Assembly: GCF_040549045.1 (NCBI RefSeq)
Contig: NZ_JBEWTB010000002.1
Span: forward strand, 4,576,501-4,640,500
Reading direction: 5' to 3'
Source of the DNA: Endozoicomonas sp. NE40
Lineage (GTDB): Bacteria; Pseudomonadota; Gammaproteobacteria; Pseudomonadales; Endozoicomonadaceae
DNA length: 64,000 nt
Below the pieces are notes generated by a model. The model searched no databases and was not told where the DNA came from. It saw nothing but the letters and a program-made list of their open reading frames with translations. Shown in pieces: positions 53,047 to 61,056 of this stretch (its first letter is position 1; every line of letters begins with the position of its first letter). A program made the translations under genes and the position numbers.

Positions 53047-55175
53047 AGCGTCACCTTTCCCTGTTCCAGAGCTTCAATGACTTTTTCCTTAGGTCCGTCA
53101 GCAATCAGGTGACCGCGATCGAAAACGATGATGCGATCCACCAGATCCAGCATGCTGCTCTTGTAGGTGGTAATGATCAGAGTCTTGTCTTCGGCTAACT
53201 CCCTGAGGCGTTCCCGGAACTGATATTCAGTGAGGCTGTCCATGGCACTGCAGGGTTCGTCAAACAGTAAAACACTGGGGTTGCTCAACAGGGCTCTGGC
53301 CAGTGCAACGCTCTGGCGCTGGCCGCCGGACAGATTACTGCCCCGTTCGGCAACAGGCATCTGCAGACCGAGGGGGTGAAGGTTGGTAAATTCTGTGACG
53401 CCGCATAGCTGTGCGGCTGCCAGAACGGCTTCGTCGTCGACATAACCGGCTCCCAGGGTAATGTTGTCCCTGACGGTACCAAAGTAGAGTTGAGTGTCCT
53501 GTGACACATAGGCTATACGATCGCGAAGCTCATGAGGTGAAAGTTGTTGCAGGTCAATCCCGTCAACACGGATATGCCCGCCGGTTGGCGTAAAGAAGCG
53601 CATAAGCAGGCGCTGGAAAGTGCTTTTCCCGGAGCCCATACGACCAATAACGGCGACTTTCTCACCCGCCCTGATTTCAAGGTTGATGTTGTTAAGTGCC
53701 ATTCCATGCTGTTTGGGGTACTGGAAGCTGACTCGCTCCAGAAGGATATTTTCAGAGATATCCGGTGTTTTCAGTGTGCTGTTGTGGTTCTGCTGTTCAG
53801 TGGGAAGGTCCATCACTTTATTCAGGCCGGCCAGCGCAGATTTGGCCTGATAGTAGCGGGTTGAAAGAGAGGATAGCTGGGCAATGGGTGCCAGGCTTCT
53901 GCCTGAGAGCATGACCGCTGCGATCAGCCCGCCCATGCTCAGACTCTGTTCAACAATCAGATAAACACCGCAGACCACGATGCCAATGGTAACGAGTTGA
54001 ATGACCAGTGAAGACAGGGTAGCGGCAGAGGTGGTCAGGGAGCGGGTGCGGATATCCCACATGGCAATATGGCCTGTGAGTTTTTCCCAGCGATGCTGAA
54101 GCTCCCCTTCCGCACTTTTGGCCTTGATGCCTTCAATACCGCTGAGGGTTTCAACCAGAGCGGCGTGTTTCTGGGCGCTGCTACGCTGAGTGTTTTCAAT
54201 GGCAGACCGAAGTCCGGGCTGAATAAACCAGCTGTGCAGGGCAATAATCAGAATGCCTGTCAGTGGCACCAGTACCAGAGGGCCTCCAAGCAGGCCGACA
54301 ACGGCAAGAATCAACAGGGTGAAAGGGAGGTCGACCAGGGTGGCAACCGTCGAGGAAGTAATGAATTCACGGATGTAGTCAAACTCCTGTAAATGCCGGG
54401 CGAAGGAACCTACGGATACAGGACGGGCTGAAAACTGTAGCCCTAATGTCTGTTCAAACAGTTGTGCCGACAAGAGGATGTCCGACTTTTTACCGGCAAT
54501 ATCAATAAAGTGTGACCGGGCTGTTTTCAGCAGGTAGTCAAGAAAATAGGCAACGCCTGCACCGATGGCCAGTACCCATAAAGTGTCTGTCGCATTATTG
54601 GGTACCACGCGGTCATAGACGTTCATAATGAACAGCGGACTGACAATGACGAACAGGTTGACCACCGCCGAGGCGATGATGACGTCACGATAGATTTTAC
54701 GCGAGCGCAACAGGGTTCCCCAGAACCAGTGGCGTTCTGGCAGGTTCAGCGTTTCCGGGGTTCTTTCATCGTACTGGTGTTTTTCCTTGACAAAGATAAC
54801 CTCGCCGGTCATCTGCTGTTCCAGCACGGTACGATCGACGAGTTCACTGCCTCCGGACTCAGTGGTCAGCACCCGGTACTGTTCACCAACCCTGTCGGTA
54901 ATCAGGCATGCACGATGGTTTTTAAGCAATAAAACAGCAGGCAAAACCAGGGCGCTAAGCTGGTCGAGATGGCTTTTGAGGGGCCTGGCTGACAGTCCGA
55001 CCCGCTCGGCTGCCCTGATAAACAATGGAATATCCAGCTGTCCGTTTTCAAGGGGCAGACCTGCAATAAGCGTACTGGATGAAGCGTTGATGTGATAATG
55101 GCGGCAGAGTTGAATCAGGCATTCCAGTAAAGGGCTGGAATGGCCGGATGTAGCCTGTTTTATATCTTCACTCAT
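53043..55175 (-). CDS. Type I secretion ABC transporter (LapB-like)
   Basis: 710 residues. N-terminal C39-like domain (about 1-125) without the catalytic Cys, as in LapB/HlyB exporters that do not cleave a leader. Six membrane helices from about residue 155 (DVIIASAVVNLFVIVSPLFIM) to 420, then an ATPase domain with Walker A GRMGSGKST, signature NLSGGQRQSVALARA and Walker B VLLFDEPCSAMD (DEPCS instead of the common DEPTS). ATG 55175 with GAGGGA upstream is used; GTG 55196 is possible. Forms an operon with HlyD and most likely the adhesin. The TolC/LapE channel is not in the window. Confidence 0.94.
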   Translation of the reverse strand: MSEDIKQATSGHSSPLLECLIQLCRHYHINASSSTLIAGLPLENGQLDIPLFIRAAERVGLSARPLKSHLDQLSALVLPAVLLLKNHRACLITDRVGEQYRVLTTESGGSELVDRTVLEQQMTGEVIFVKEKHQYDERTPETLNLPERHWFWGTLLRSRKIYRDVIIASAVVNLFVIVSPLFIMNVYDRVVPNNATDTLWVLAIGAGVAYFLDYLLKTARSHFIDIAGKKSDILLSAQLFEQTLGLQFSARPVSVGSFARHLQEFDYIREFITSSTVATLVDLPFTLLILAVVGLLGGPLVLVPLTGILIIALHSWFIQPGLRSAIENTQRSSAQKHAALVETLSGIEGIKAKSAEGELQHRWEKLTGHIAMWDIRTRSLTTSAATLSSLVIQLVTIGIVVCGVYLIVEQSLSMGGLIAAVMLSGRSLAPIAQLSSLSTRYYQAKSALAGLNKVMDLPTEQQNHNSTLKTPDISENILLERVSFQYPKQHGMALNNINLEIRAGEKVAVIGRMGSGKSTFQRLLMRFFTPTGGHIRVDGIDLQQLSPHELRDRIAYVSQDTQLYFGTVRDNITLGAGYVDDEAVLAAAQLCGVTEFTNLHPLGLQMPVAERGSNLSGGQRQSVALARALLSNPSVLLFDEPCSAMDSLTEYQFRERLRELAEDKTLIITTYKSSMLDLVDRIIVFDRGHLIADGPKEKVIEALEQGKVTL

Positions 55176-55623
55176 AGACAGCTGTTTCCCTCTCACCTGA
55201 ATCTGGTCAAACGATGAACGCCTGATCTGGTTAAGGCGAAAAGGATCATGTTTATGGCGGCAGTTACAATCCAGTAACTATCTAACAACACGAACCCGTT
55301 TGTTCATCAATTGTTTTTTCTGCAGTGGTCGCTATTTTTCAGCAATGGTAGCTATGACCCGAAAATAAACAGATAGTTTCAGAGTACTGTCGTGTTAAGT
55401 GGCTTGGTGTTCCCCGAATTTATCCCGAAAACAAAGGAGGTATTTGCTGACCAGTCCAGTTATCAGCAGGCAATGCCCTGGTTACTTAGCCGAATATCCT
55501 TATGAGATTCTTATAACGATATGTACTTCTCGGCTTAATAAAGTAGTCGGGATTATGTGGAGTGCAAGGGCAGGGCAGGTAAAGTGAAGACCTCCCGGAA
55601 CAGAAACGGGAGGTCTGGCAGGG
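55176..55623. other. Region between the secretion operon and the usp gene
   Basis: About 450 bp. Presumed promoter region of the type I operon on the right-to-left strand and the end of usp. A 47-codon frame after a perfect AAAGGAGG (55433-55440) was considered and not accepted. An inverted repeat that probably ends the usp transcript lies at 55588-55616. Confidence 0.5.
55588..55616 (-). terminator. Hairpin downstream of usp
   Basis: AGACCTCCCG (55588-55597) and CGGGAGGTCT (55607-55616) form a perfect 10-bp stem just after the usp stop. The T run on the minus strand is short, so termination strength is uncertain. Confidence 0.6.
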
Positions 55624-56484
55624 CTATCTTTCCAGTTCCCGTTCCAGTGGAATCATATGATGCCTGGGTTGTACGACAAGCAGGTCGGTATCAATATCCG
55701 AAATCAACTGTTCTGCAGTATTGCCCAGGGCAACGGCGGGCAAACCGGTTCTGGCCTGTGTACCCATGACCAGCAGGTCAGCCTGCAGTTCGCGGCTCAG
55801 CTCTGGAACCAGGGACTCTGCCGGGCCGGGACGGACATGGATGTCGTCAGGCTGTATGCCGTAATTGCGAGCGTACTCCTGACAGTTGTTGAGATAACGG
55901 TCTTTATCCGTTGTGCCATCGCCCTGGTCCTGAATGGCCAGCATTGTGGTAGGGTGTGCTGTTGCCAGATGCAGGGTGGCACCATAAACATCGGCACTGA
56001 TCCGGGCGTTTTGCAGGATGGCCTGATTCAGCTGGTGATGGTGTTTGTCATCAGGGTCGGCATTGACTGCTGCGAGCATGTGAGAGCCCTGATAACTGCG
56101 GTCATGGCGAACCAGCAGAACAGGTACCCGGCACTGGCGCAGAAGGTTCCAGTCATTCGGGGTGGAAAATGCACTAAGCAGGCCGCCTTCCGGCTGGTAA
56201 TCTTTAATGACCAGGTGGCAGCGTTCCATCTGTCGAACATGAATAATGGTGTCGACCAGACTTTTCGACCATTTTTCCTGGGTGTGGACTTCAACACCCT
56301 GATCCCGGATTTTACCGGACAGGACTTCAAGTTTTTCTCTGGAGGCTTCTGATGGTTTTGGATTGGCAGACAGGACGTGGAGCTCTGATCCTGTTGCCTT
56401 TACAATATCTACGGCACGATTCAGAGCGATCTGTTTTTTCTTGCGCGTATCAATCACAACAAGAACTTTGGCAACTCCCCGCAT
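55624..56484 (-). CDS. Universal stress protein, tandem UspA domains (UspE-like)
   Basis: 286 residues with two Usp domains (about 1-130 and 135-275). The second domain keeps the nucleotide-binding type motif (LLVMGTQARTGLPAVALGNTAEQL, G-x2-G-x9-G-S/T class); the first is degenerate. Cytoplasmic, stress- and oxygen-responsive family. ATG 56484 has GGAG 8 nt upstream. A near-consensus FNR/Anr box lies upstream at activating distance. Confidence 0.9.
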   Translation of the reverse strand: MRGVAKVLVVIDTRKKKQIALNRAVDIVKATGSELHVLSANPKPSEASREKLEVLSGKIRDQGVEVHTQEKWSKSLVDTIIHVRQMERCHLVIKDYQPEGGLLSAFSTPNDWNLLRQCRVPVLLVRHDRSYQGSHMLAAVNADPDDKHHHQLNQAILQNARISADVYGATLHLATAHPTTMLAIQDQGDGTTDKDRYLNNCQEYARNYGIQPDDIHVRPGPAESLVPELSRELQADLLVMGTQARTGLPAVALGNTAEQLISDIDTDLLVVQPRHHMIPLERELER

Positions 56485-56518
56485 GGTTCACACTCCATTT
56501 TTATGTTCTTTAATCCTG

Positions 56519-56560
56519 ATCTTACCCAATAAAAAACGAGGTACGTTTGATCTGTGTCAA
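56519..56560 (-). promoter_or_regulatory. FNR/Anr-type promoter of the usp gene (class II geometry)
   Basis: TTGATCTGTGTCAA at 56547-56560 (minus-strand reading TTGACACAGATCAA) matches the FNR/Anr consensus with one mismatch. On the minus strand TAAGAT (56519-56524) follows after 22 nt as a good -10, the same spacing seen at dcuC. The box edge is 63 bp from the start codon in both cases. Confidence 0.7.
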
Positions 56561-56689
56561 TTAAAATGTCTGTGATTAAGAGTAATGGTATCCTTTGGGT
56601 TTTGTTGATTGAATTCGTGTCAACATAAGAATAATTTATGAGCCGGAAATACCCCCATAGAAAAAATATAAGTCGTATGAGTATCCAGC

Positions 56690-57322
56690 ATGCTGAGAGA
56701 TAACCTGTCTGCCCCGCTGTCCGACCTGTTTCCGGAACTGGCTGCTTTTTTATTGTGCAGAACGCCGGATGTCTGGGTAGAAACAGCTTTAGAACATCAG
56801 GATATCTTATTGATAGACCATGCAAACTGTGAAAAAAAAGCGGCTTCCACGGCTCTGAATCTGATGTTCCGGTATATTCACCATGAAGACCTGCTGCACA
56901 AAATGTCCCGGCTGGCACGGGAAGAGTTACTGCATTTTGAGCAGGTGATGGCTTTAATGAAAAAGCGAAATGTTCGTTACCGGCAGGTTTCAGCTTCACG
57001 TTATCCGGGGCTGATGCGTGAGCAGGTTCGTAAACGCGAACCAGAACAACTGGTGGATATTCTGATTTGTGGAGCGTTTATTGAAGCCCGGTCCTGTGAG
57101 CGTTTTCACAAGCTGGCCTTTCATGTGGATGACGAGCTGGCAAAGTTTTATCGCTCTCTGCTGCTGTCTGAAGGGCGGCATTTTATGGACTACCTGACAC
57201 TGGCGGAAGCAATTGCACAGACGGATATCTCAGACCGGATTGCTGTGTTTGCTGCTATTGATCAGCGTGCCATTGAGTCAGGCGACCAGCAGTTCCGTTT
57301 TCACAGTGGCAGACCTTCTTAA
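56690..57322 (+). CDS. miaE: tRNA-(ms2io6A)-hydroxylase
   Basis: Ferritin-like di-iron enzyme that hydroxylates the isopentenyl group at A37 of tRNA, needing oxygen. 210 residues. The ligands are in HANCEKKAAS, AREELLHFEQV, FIEARSCERFH and SEGRHFMDY (the two ExxH-type pairs). The gene is divergent from usp, sharing about 200 bp of upstream sequence. Ribosome site is weak. Confidence 0.93.
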   Translation: MLRDNLSAPLSDLFPELAAFLLCRTPDVWVETALEHQDILLIDHANCEKKAASTALNLMFRYIHHEDLLHKMSRLAREELLHFEQVMALMKKRNVRYRQVSASRYPGLMREQVRKREPEQLVDILICGAFIEARSCERFHKLAFHVDDELAKFYRSLLLSEGRHFMDYLTLAEAIAQTDISDRIAVFAAIDQRAIESGDQQFRFHSGRPS

Positions 57323-57344
57323 ACCCCACCGGCTCCGGCGGGGT
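57323..57344. terminator. Short hairpin between miaE and lpxH
   Basis: ACCCCACCGG and CCGGCGGGGT form a stem with one mismatch between the convergent genes; T runs are short on both sides. Confidence 0.5.
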
Positions 57345-57357
57345 GAAGGGCAGGAAA

Positions 57358-58077
57358 TCAAAGATTGAAACGTTGCTGGTGCAATCCGTCGGCACTGGAA
57401 AGCACCCAGCCAAACCGGTCCCAGTCGCCCAGTACAATGCGTTGACCAGTACCGTTGGATAACGTTACGGCGTGGATGTCGGGACGATGGGTATGGCCAT
57501 GAATCAGGGTTTTTACCCTGTATTGCTCCATAACCCTGATGACTTCACCACGGTTTACATCCATGATTTCAAGTCTTTTGCCAGACTTTGCTTTCTGGCT
57601 GTTGGCGCGAATTCGGCCAGCGAGTTTTTTGCGGTAGCTCAGGGGCAGAAGTCGTAAAAAGCCCAGAACCAGAGGGTGGCGAATACGCCTGCGGTATTTC
57701 TGGTATTGCTCATCGTCAGTACACAGCAGATCGCCATGCATCAGCAGGGTCTTTTCACCGTTCAGTTCAATGGTGCAGGGGTCTTGCAGCCACCGGGCAC
57801 CGGTTTGCCTCAGGAAGCGGCGCCCGACTGCGAAGTCCCGGTTGCCGGGCATAAAGAAGAGTTGATGACCTGCATCGGTGTAGCACCTGAGCTTATCTGC
57901 GATTTCCTGGTGGAAAGGCTCCATGGCATCATCTCCCACCCAGTACTCGAAGAAGTCTCCAAGAATGTAAAGGGCATCGCCTTTCGGAGCCTGTTCATCC
58001 ATAAAGCGCAAAAACGCCCGGGCTATGTCCGGGCGTTCGGGGGTCAGGTGCAGGTCGGAAATGAACTGCGCCTGCAT
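57358..58077 (-). CDS. lpxH: UDP-2,3-diacylglucosamine diphosphatase
   Basis: Fourth step of lipid A synthesis: cleaves UDP-2,3-diacylglucosamine to lipid X and UMP on the inner membrane surface. 239 residues. Calcineurin-type metal motifs are intact: FISDLHL (Asp8, His10), LGDFFEYW, MPGNRDF, LLMHGD and the final HGHTHRP. Its ATG follows the ppiB stop with no gap, so the two are one operon. Confidence 0.96.
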   Translation of the reverse strand: MQAQFISDLHLTPERPDIARAFLRFMDEQAPKGDALYILGDFFEYWVGDDAMEPFHQEIADKLRCYTDAGHQLFFMPGNRDFAVGRRFLRQTGARWLQDPCTIELNGEKTLLMHGDLLCTDDEQYQKYRRRIRHPLVLGFLRLLPLSYRKKLAGRIRANSQKAKSGKRLEIMDVNRGEVIRVMEQYRVKTLIHGHTHRPDIHAVTLSNGTGQRIVLGDWDRFGWVLSSADGLHQQRFNL

Positions 58078-58569
58078 TTACACCAGTTCCGCAGACTCGA
58101 TCACCACGTCTTCAACCGGTACGTCCTGATGGCCAGCCCGGAAAGTGGTTTTCGCGCCCTTGATCTTGTCAACGATTCCGGTACCTTCAGTGACCTTGCC
58201 AAATACGCAGTAGCCCCAGCCGTCCTGCGTTTTGCCGGTGTGGTTCAGGAAACTGTTGTCGGCAACGTTGATGAAAAACTGGGAGGAAGCTGAGTGTGGG
58301 TCCATGGTGCGAGCCATGGCAACGGTGTAACGGTCGTTCTTGAGGCCGTTGTCTGCTTCGTTTTCAATGGGGGCATTGGTAGACTTCTGAACCATGCCTG
58401 GCTCAAAACCACCACCCTGAATCATAAATCCGTCAATGATGCGATGAAAGATTGTGCCGTCGAAATGACCGCTCTTCACATACTCTTCGAAGTTTGCAGT
58501 CGTTTTAGGCGCTTTTTCAGCGTCCAGTTCCAGCTTGATGTCGCCGAAATTGGTATGCAGTACAACCAT
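58078..58569 (-). CDS. ppiB: Cyclophilin-type peptidyl-prolyl isomerase B
   Basis: Cytoplasmic cyclophilin, 163 residues (E. coli 164). Catalytic FHRIIDGFMIQGG with the active-site Arg, SASSQFFINV and GYCVFGKV are all conserved. Operon with lpxH; in Pseudomonas the same pair is divergent from glnS-cysS, but here a SET-domain gene separates them. Confidence 0.96.
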   Translation of the reverse strand: MVVLHTNFGDIKLELDAEKAPKTTANFEEYVKSGHFDGTIFHRIIDGFMIQGGGFEPGMVQKSTNAPIENEADNGLKNDRYTVAMARTMDPHSASSQFFINVADNSFLNHTGKTQDGWGYCVFGKVTEGTGIVDKIKGAKTTFRAGHQDVPVEDVVIESAELV

Positions 58570-58631
58570 GTGGTTACCGTCTGTTCAATGGATACTGTAC
58601 CCTGAGTACCATAAGGACTCCGGGCAGGAGA

Positions 58632-60755
58632 TCAAGGCATTTTAGGTGTTTCTGGCGTCGGTGTAAAAGGGGGGCGGGTATCTGGTTCGACTTCAGCAGC
58701 CGTAGAGAGTCGTTTTTCGTTACCAGAAGCCTGGTCTTTGATCTGGCTTTCAAACTCAAGGCCTTTTTTCTTAAGTGTTTCAAAGGCTTGCCCAAAAGGC
58801 AGTTTTTCCACTGAGCAGGGTAAGGCTAAATCGGGATACCTTTTCATGATTATCAAGGCCGCATGCTTGTTCGGCAGGTTTCTCCATGCCAGGGAAAACA
58901 GTTGTTCATAGAGCGCAGATAATGTCGGACTGACCGGTTGGTGAAATAAAGCCAGTGATCTGTATATCGTTGCACTGCTGAGGCTGTTAACGATCCCGGG
59001 GTCATCAAACCCAAAGTGTTCGATATATTGTAGAAATAGTGCGCTTGATATGTACTTGTAGTTATTCAGGTTTAACCCCTCTGTTTTTTTGAAAGGAAAG
59101 CAGGTCGAGTCAGACGTACCGTGAGACTCTGGTGAACCGGTTTTTTTAAGTTTCTCTGAAAAACTCTGTGGAATGCGCATAAAATTGAAGTTTCGCTGCT
59201 GAGCCCAGTTCTTAAGGGTCTGAAAATATTGGAGTTCATCCTGCACAGTACTTTTGCCGGCATGCTCAACAAGGTCACTCAAGTAGCTGTTTTTTGTGTC
59301 ATCATGCTCCTTCACAGTGATGCCGTACTGTCTTAAGAGCTGATAAATCATGGGCAGTGTCCAGAGAGACCAGCCCTGTTTTTTGGGGGCGGGCTGGTTG
59401 GCTGTGAAAGGTTGCCCCCTGTAACTCTGAGGCGGGGTAATATCCCTGAAATTTTTATCCAGTTTTTTTTTCAGTTTTTTATCTTCGGGTGTATTAAAGT
59501 CAATCAGGCCACCGGGTTCCAGCTTTGTCACAGACCTTATGTAATTATCCAGAAAGTATTCATAAAGGGCAGTGGAGGGATCCAGCACCTTCAGACAGTT
59601 TTTTAACTGTACGGTATCCAGGTGGTATTCAGGTTTTAAAAGCGTACAGAAAATGTGTATGTGTGCTGCCTGCCACCGGTCAGCCGGTTTGAACACGCCA
59701 TTGCCAGGAATCGAAAGTGGTTCATTTCTGGCTTTATTGTTCCAGCTGTCAGCAATTCTTTTCGGTTCTACTTTCAGTGAGCTGGCGTAATGGGCAACAG
59801 AATTAAAATATTCATTGGATGAACTATTCAGCTTTCGCAATACCGACGGGTTGAGCATTTGTCTGTCTGTCACTCCGGCTTTGTGCAGTGCGTATCGGGC
59901 AATCGCAGAAGACCACCCCTGAGCTGAATCCTGCCATTCAGGAATGAGCGGAAGTGGATTTTTTTTGAGTGATCTGGTCACGCTTTGCATGTGACTGGAG
60001 TGGCGGTCAAGCAGTTTTCTGGCCTCTTTCCTGTTTCGGAGCTGTGGGGCAAAAAATTTTTGATAGTCGTCGGGAAATTGATCCTGAAAACGCTTCCAGT
60101 AATCGGTTCCGTAAGAAACGAACAGCTCTTCCCCCTTATCGATAGGTCGCAACGACTTAATATAGATGCACTGACGTTCGGAAATGGGAACAAAAGTAAC
60201 GTTTGGGGGAGTGAAAATATTGATTCCATCATTTATAAAACCACCCCCTCCCATTCCCGGCTCGGGTTGTTTTGGAGATTGAATGACAGTGTGCCTGTCA
60301 ATACCGGCCAGATGGCTCCAGTCTTCATAATGCTCAGACAGTTTTTCACGTTCTTCACTGTCGACGTTAATGACAGGCCCGCCGTACCAGGTGATGAATT
60401 CACCTTTATCAATGTCCTGGTCAGCAAACAGTCCGTTGCCGGCACCCGCAATGGTACTCTCTGAAACGGTGAGGCCATGACCAATGGAGTAAAGGTCTTT
60501 TTTGTCTGGGAGGCGTCTCTTTTTTTTGGAAGACTGAGGGCCGTTAGGATTTGCAGTGTTGTCCATCAGCTGGCAGGTACGCTTGCGAGCTTTCGGTATT
60601 CTGCGAGAGTCAGCTTGTTTACCCCGGACAGATGGTAAGGTTGTACTGGTAGCTTGCACAGGCAATCCTGCGTTGCTCTTTTTGGTGTCAGGTTGTGCAG
60701 TACTCACCCGGGCCATCTGGCAGGCAATAGATGTAGGAGGGTTGGATGGGGACAT
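58632..60755 (-). CDS. SET-domain protein (707 aa)
   Basis: 707 residues. The SET domain is at about residues 93-232: GLTVSESTIAGAGNGLFA, IDKGEFITWYGG, GGFINDGINIFTPPNVTFV and PIDKGEELFVSYGTDYW. The usual NHxC of SET proteins is altered to FINDGI. The first 90 residues are basic, with KARKR and KKKRR clusters like nuclear localisation signals. The 470 residues after the SET domain are helical, unrecognised, and end in a disordered tail. ATG 60755 has AGGAG 9 nt upstream. Inserted between ppiB and glnS, which are neighbours in Pseudomonas. A substrate in a eukaryotic host is inference; a bacterial protein target is equally possible. Confidence 0.87.
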   Translation of the reverse strand: MSPSNPPTSIACQMARVSTAQPDTKKSNAGLPVQATSTTLPSVRGKQADSRRIPKARKRTCQLMDNTANPNGPQSSKKKRRLPDKKDLYSIGHGLTVSESTIAGAGNGLFADQDIDKGEFITWYGGPVINVDSEEREKLSEHYEDWSHLAGIDRHTVIQSPKQPEPGMGGGGFINDGINIFTPPNVTFVPISERQCIYIKSLRPIDKGEELFVSYGTDYWKRFQDQFPDDYQKFFAPQLRNRKEARKLLDRHSSHMQSVTRSLKKNPLPLIPEWQDSAQGWSSAIARYALHKAGVTDRQMLNPSVLRKLNSSSNEYFNSVAHYASSLKVEPKRIADSWNNKARNEPLSIPGNGVFKPADRWQAAHIHIFCTLLKPEYHLDTVQLKNCLKVLDPSTALYEYFLDNYIRSVTKLEPGGLIDFNTPEDKKLKKKLDKNFRDITPPQSYRGQPFTANQPAPKKQGWSLWTLPMIYQLLRQYGITVKEHDDTKNSYLSDLVEHAGKSTVQDELQYFQTLKNWAQQRNFNFMRIPQSFSEKLKKTGSPESHGTSDSTCFPFKKTEGLNLNNYKYISSALFLQYIEHFGFDDPGIVNSLSSATIYRSLALFHQPVSPTLSALYEQLFSLAWRNLPNKHAALIIMKRYPDLALPCSVEKLPFGQAFETLKKKGLEFESQIKDQASGNEKRLSTAAEVEPDTRPPFTPTPETPKMP

Positions 60756-61056
60756 CGTAAAGCTGCTCCTTGCTCTGTTGATAGCATGTTTTAAAGTGAA
60801 TGCCTGATTGTCTTATGATCGTTTTTTTCCCAATTAGTTCATTGTTAATTCATTGCTAAGAGGGGGGTGGAGCTTTCGGGGGGAGAGGTTTGTGCTGTCT
60901 GGTTGAACCGCGAGTGATTATAATGGTAGTCTCGCATGTTTGAAAAAGTTTCATGAATTCGATGTCCGGCACTTTCCTGTAAGCGAGCCTATAGCGAGCG
61001 ATACTGCGAGAGTACAGTGAAATAGCCGGGCGTCACCCTCCAAGATACTGGTTGCA
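60756..61056. other. Divergent region between the SET gene and glnS
   Basis: About 300 bp with no gene. Contains a perfect -10 (60919-60924) inside a small inverted repeat, the likely glnS promoter. Confidence 0.5.
60910..60935 (+). promoter_or_regulatory. Putative glnS promoter -10 within an inverted repeat
   Basis: TATAAT at 60919-60924 is flanked by GCGAG (60910-60914) and CTCGC (60931-60935). No good -35 at 17 bp was found, so an activator or an extended element may be needed. Assigned by position upstream of glnS. Confidence 0.35.

Noticed and set aside
55444..55587. 47-codon frame after a perfect AAAGGAGG
   Set aside because: The ribosome site is only 3 nt from the TTG, the translation has no features, and no promoter or terminator supports it.
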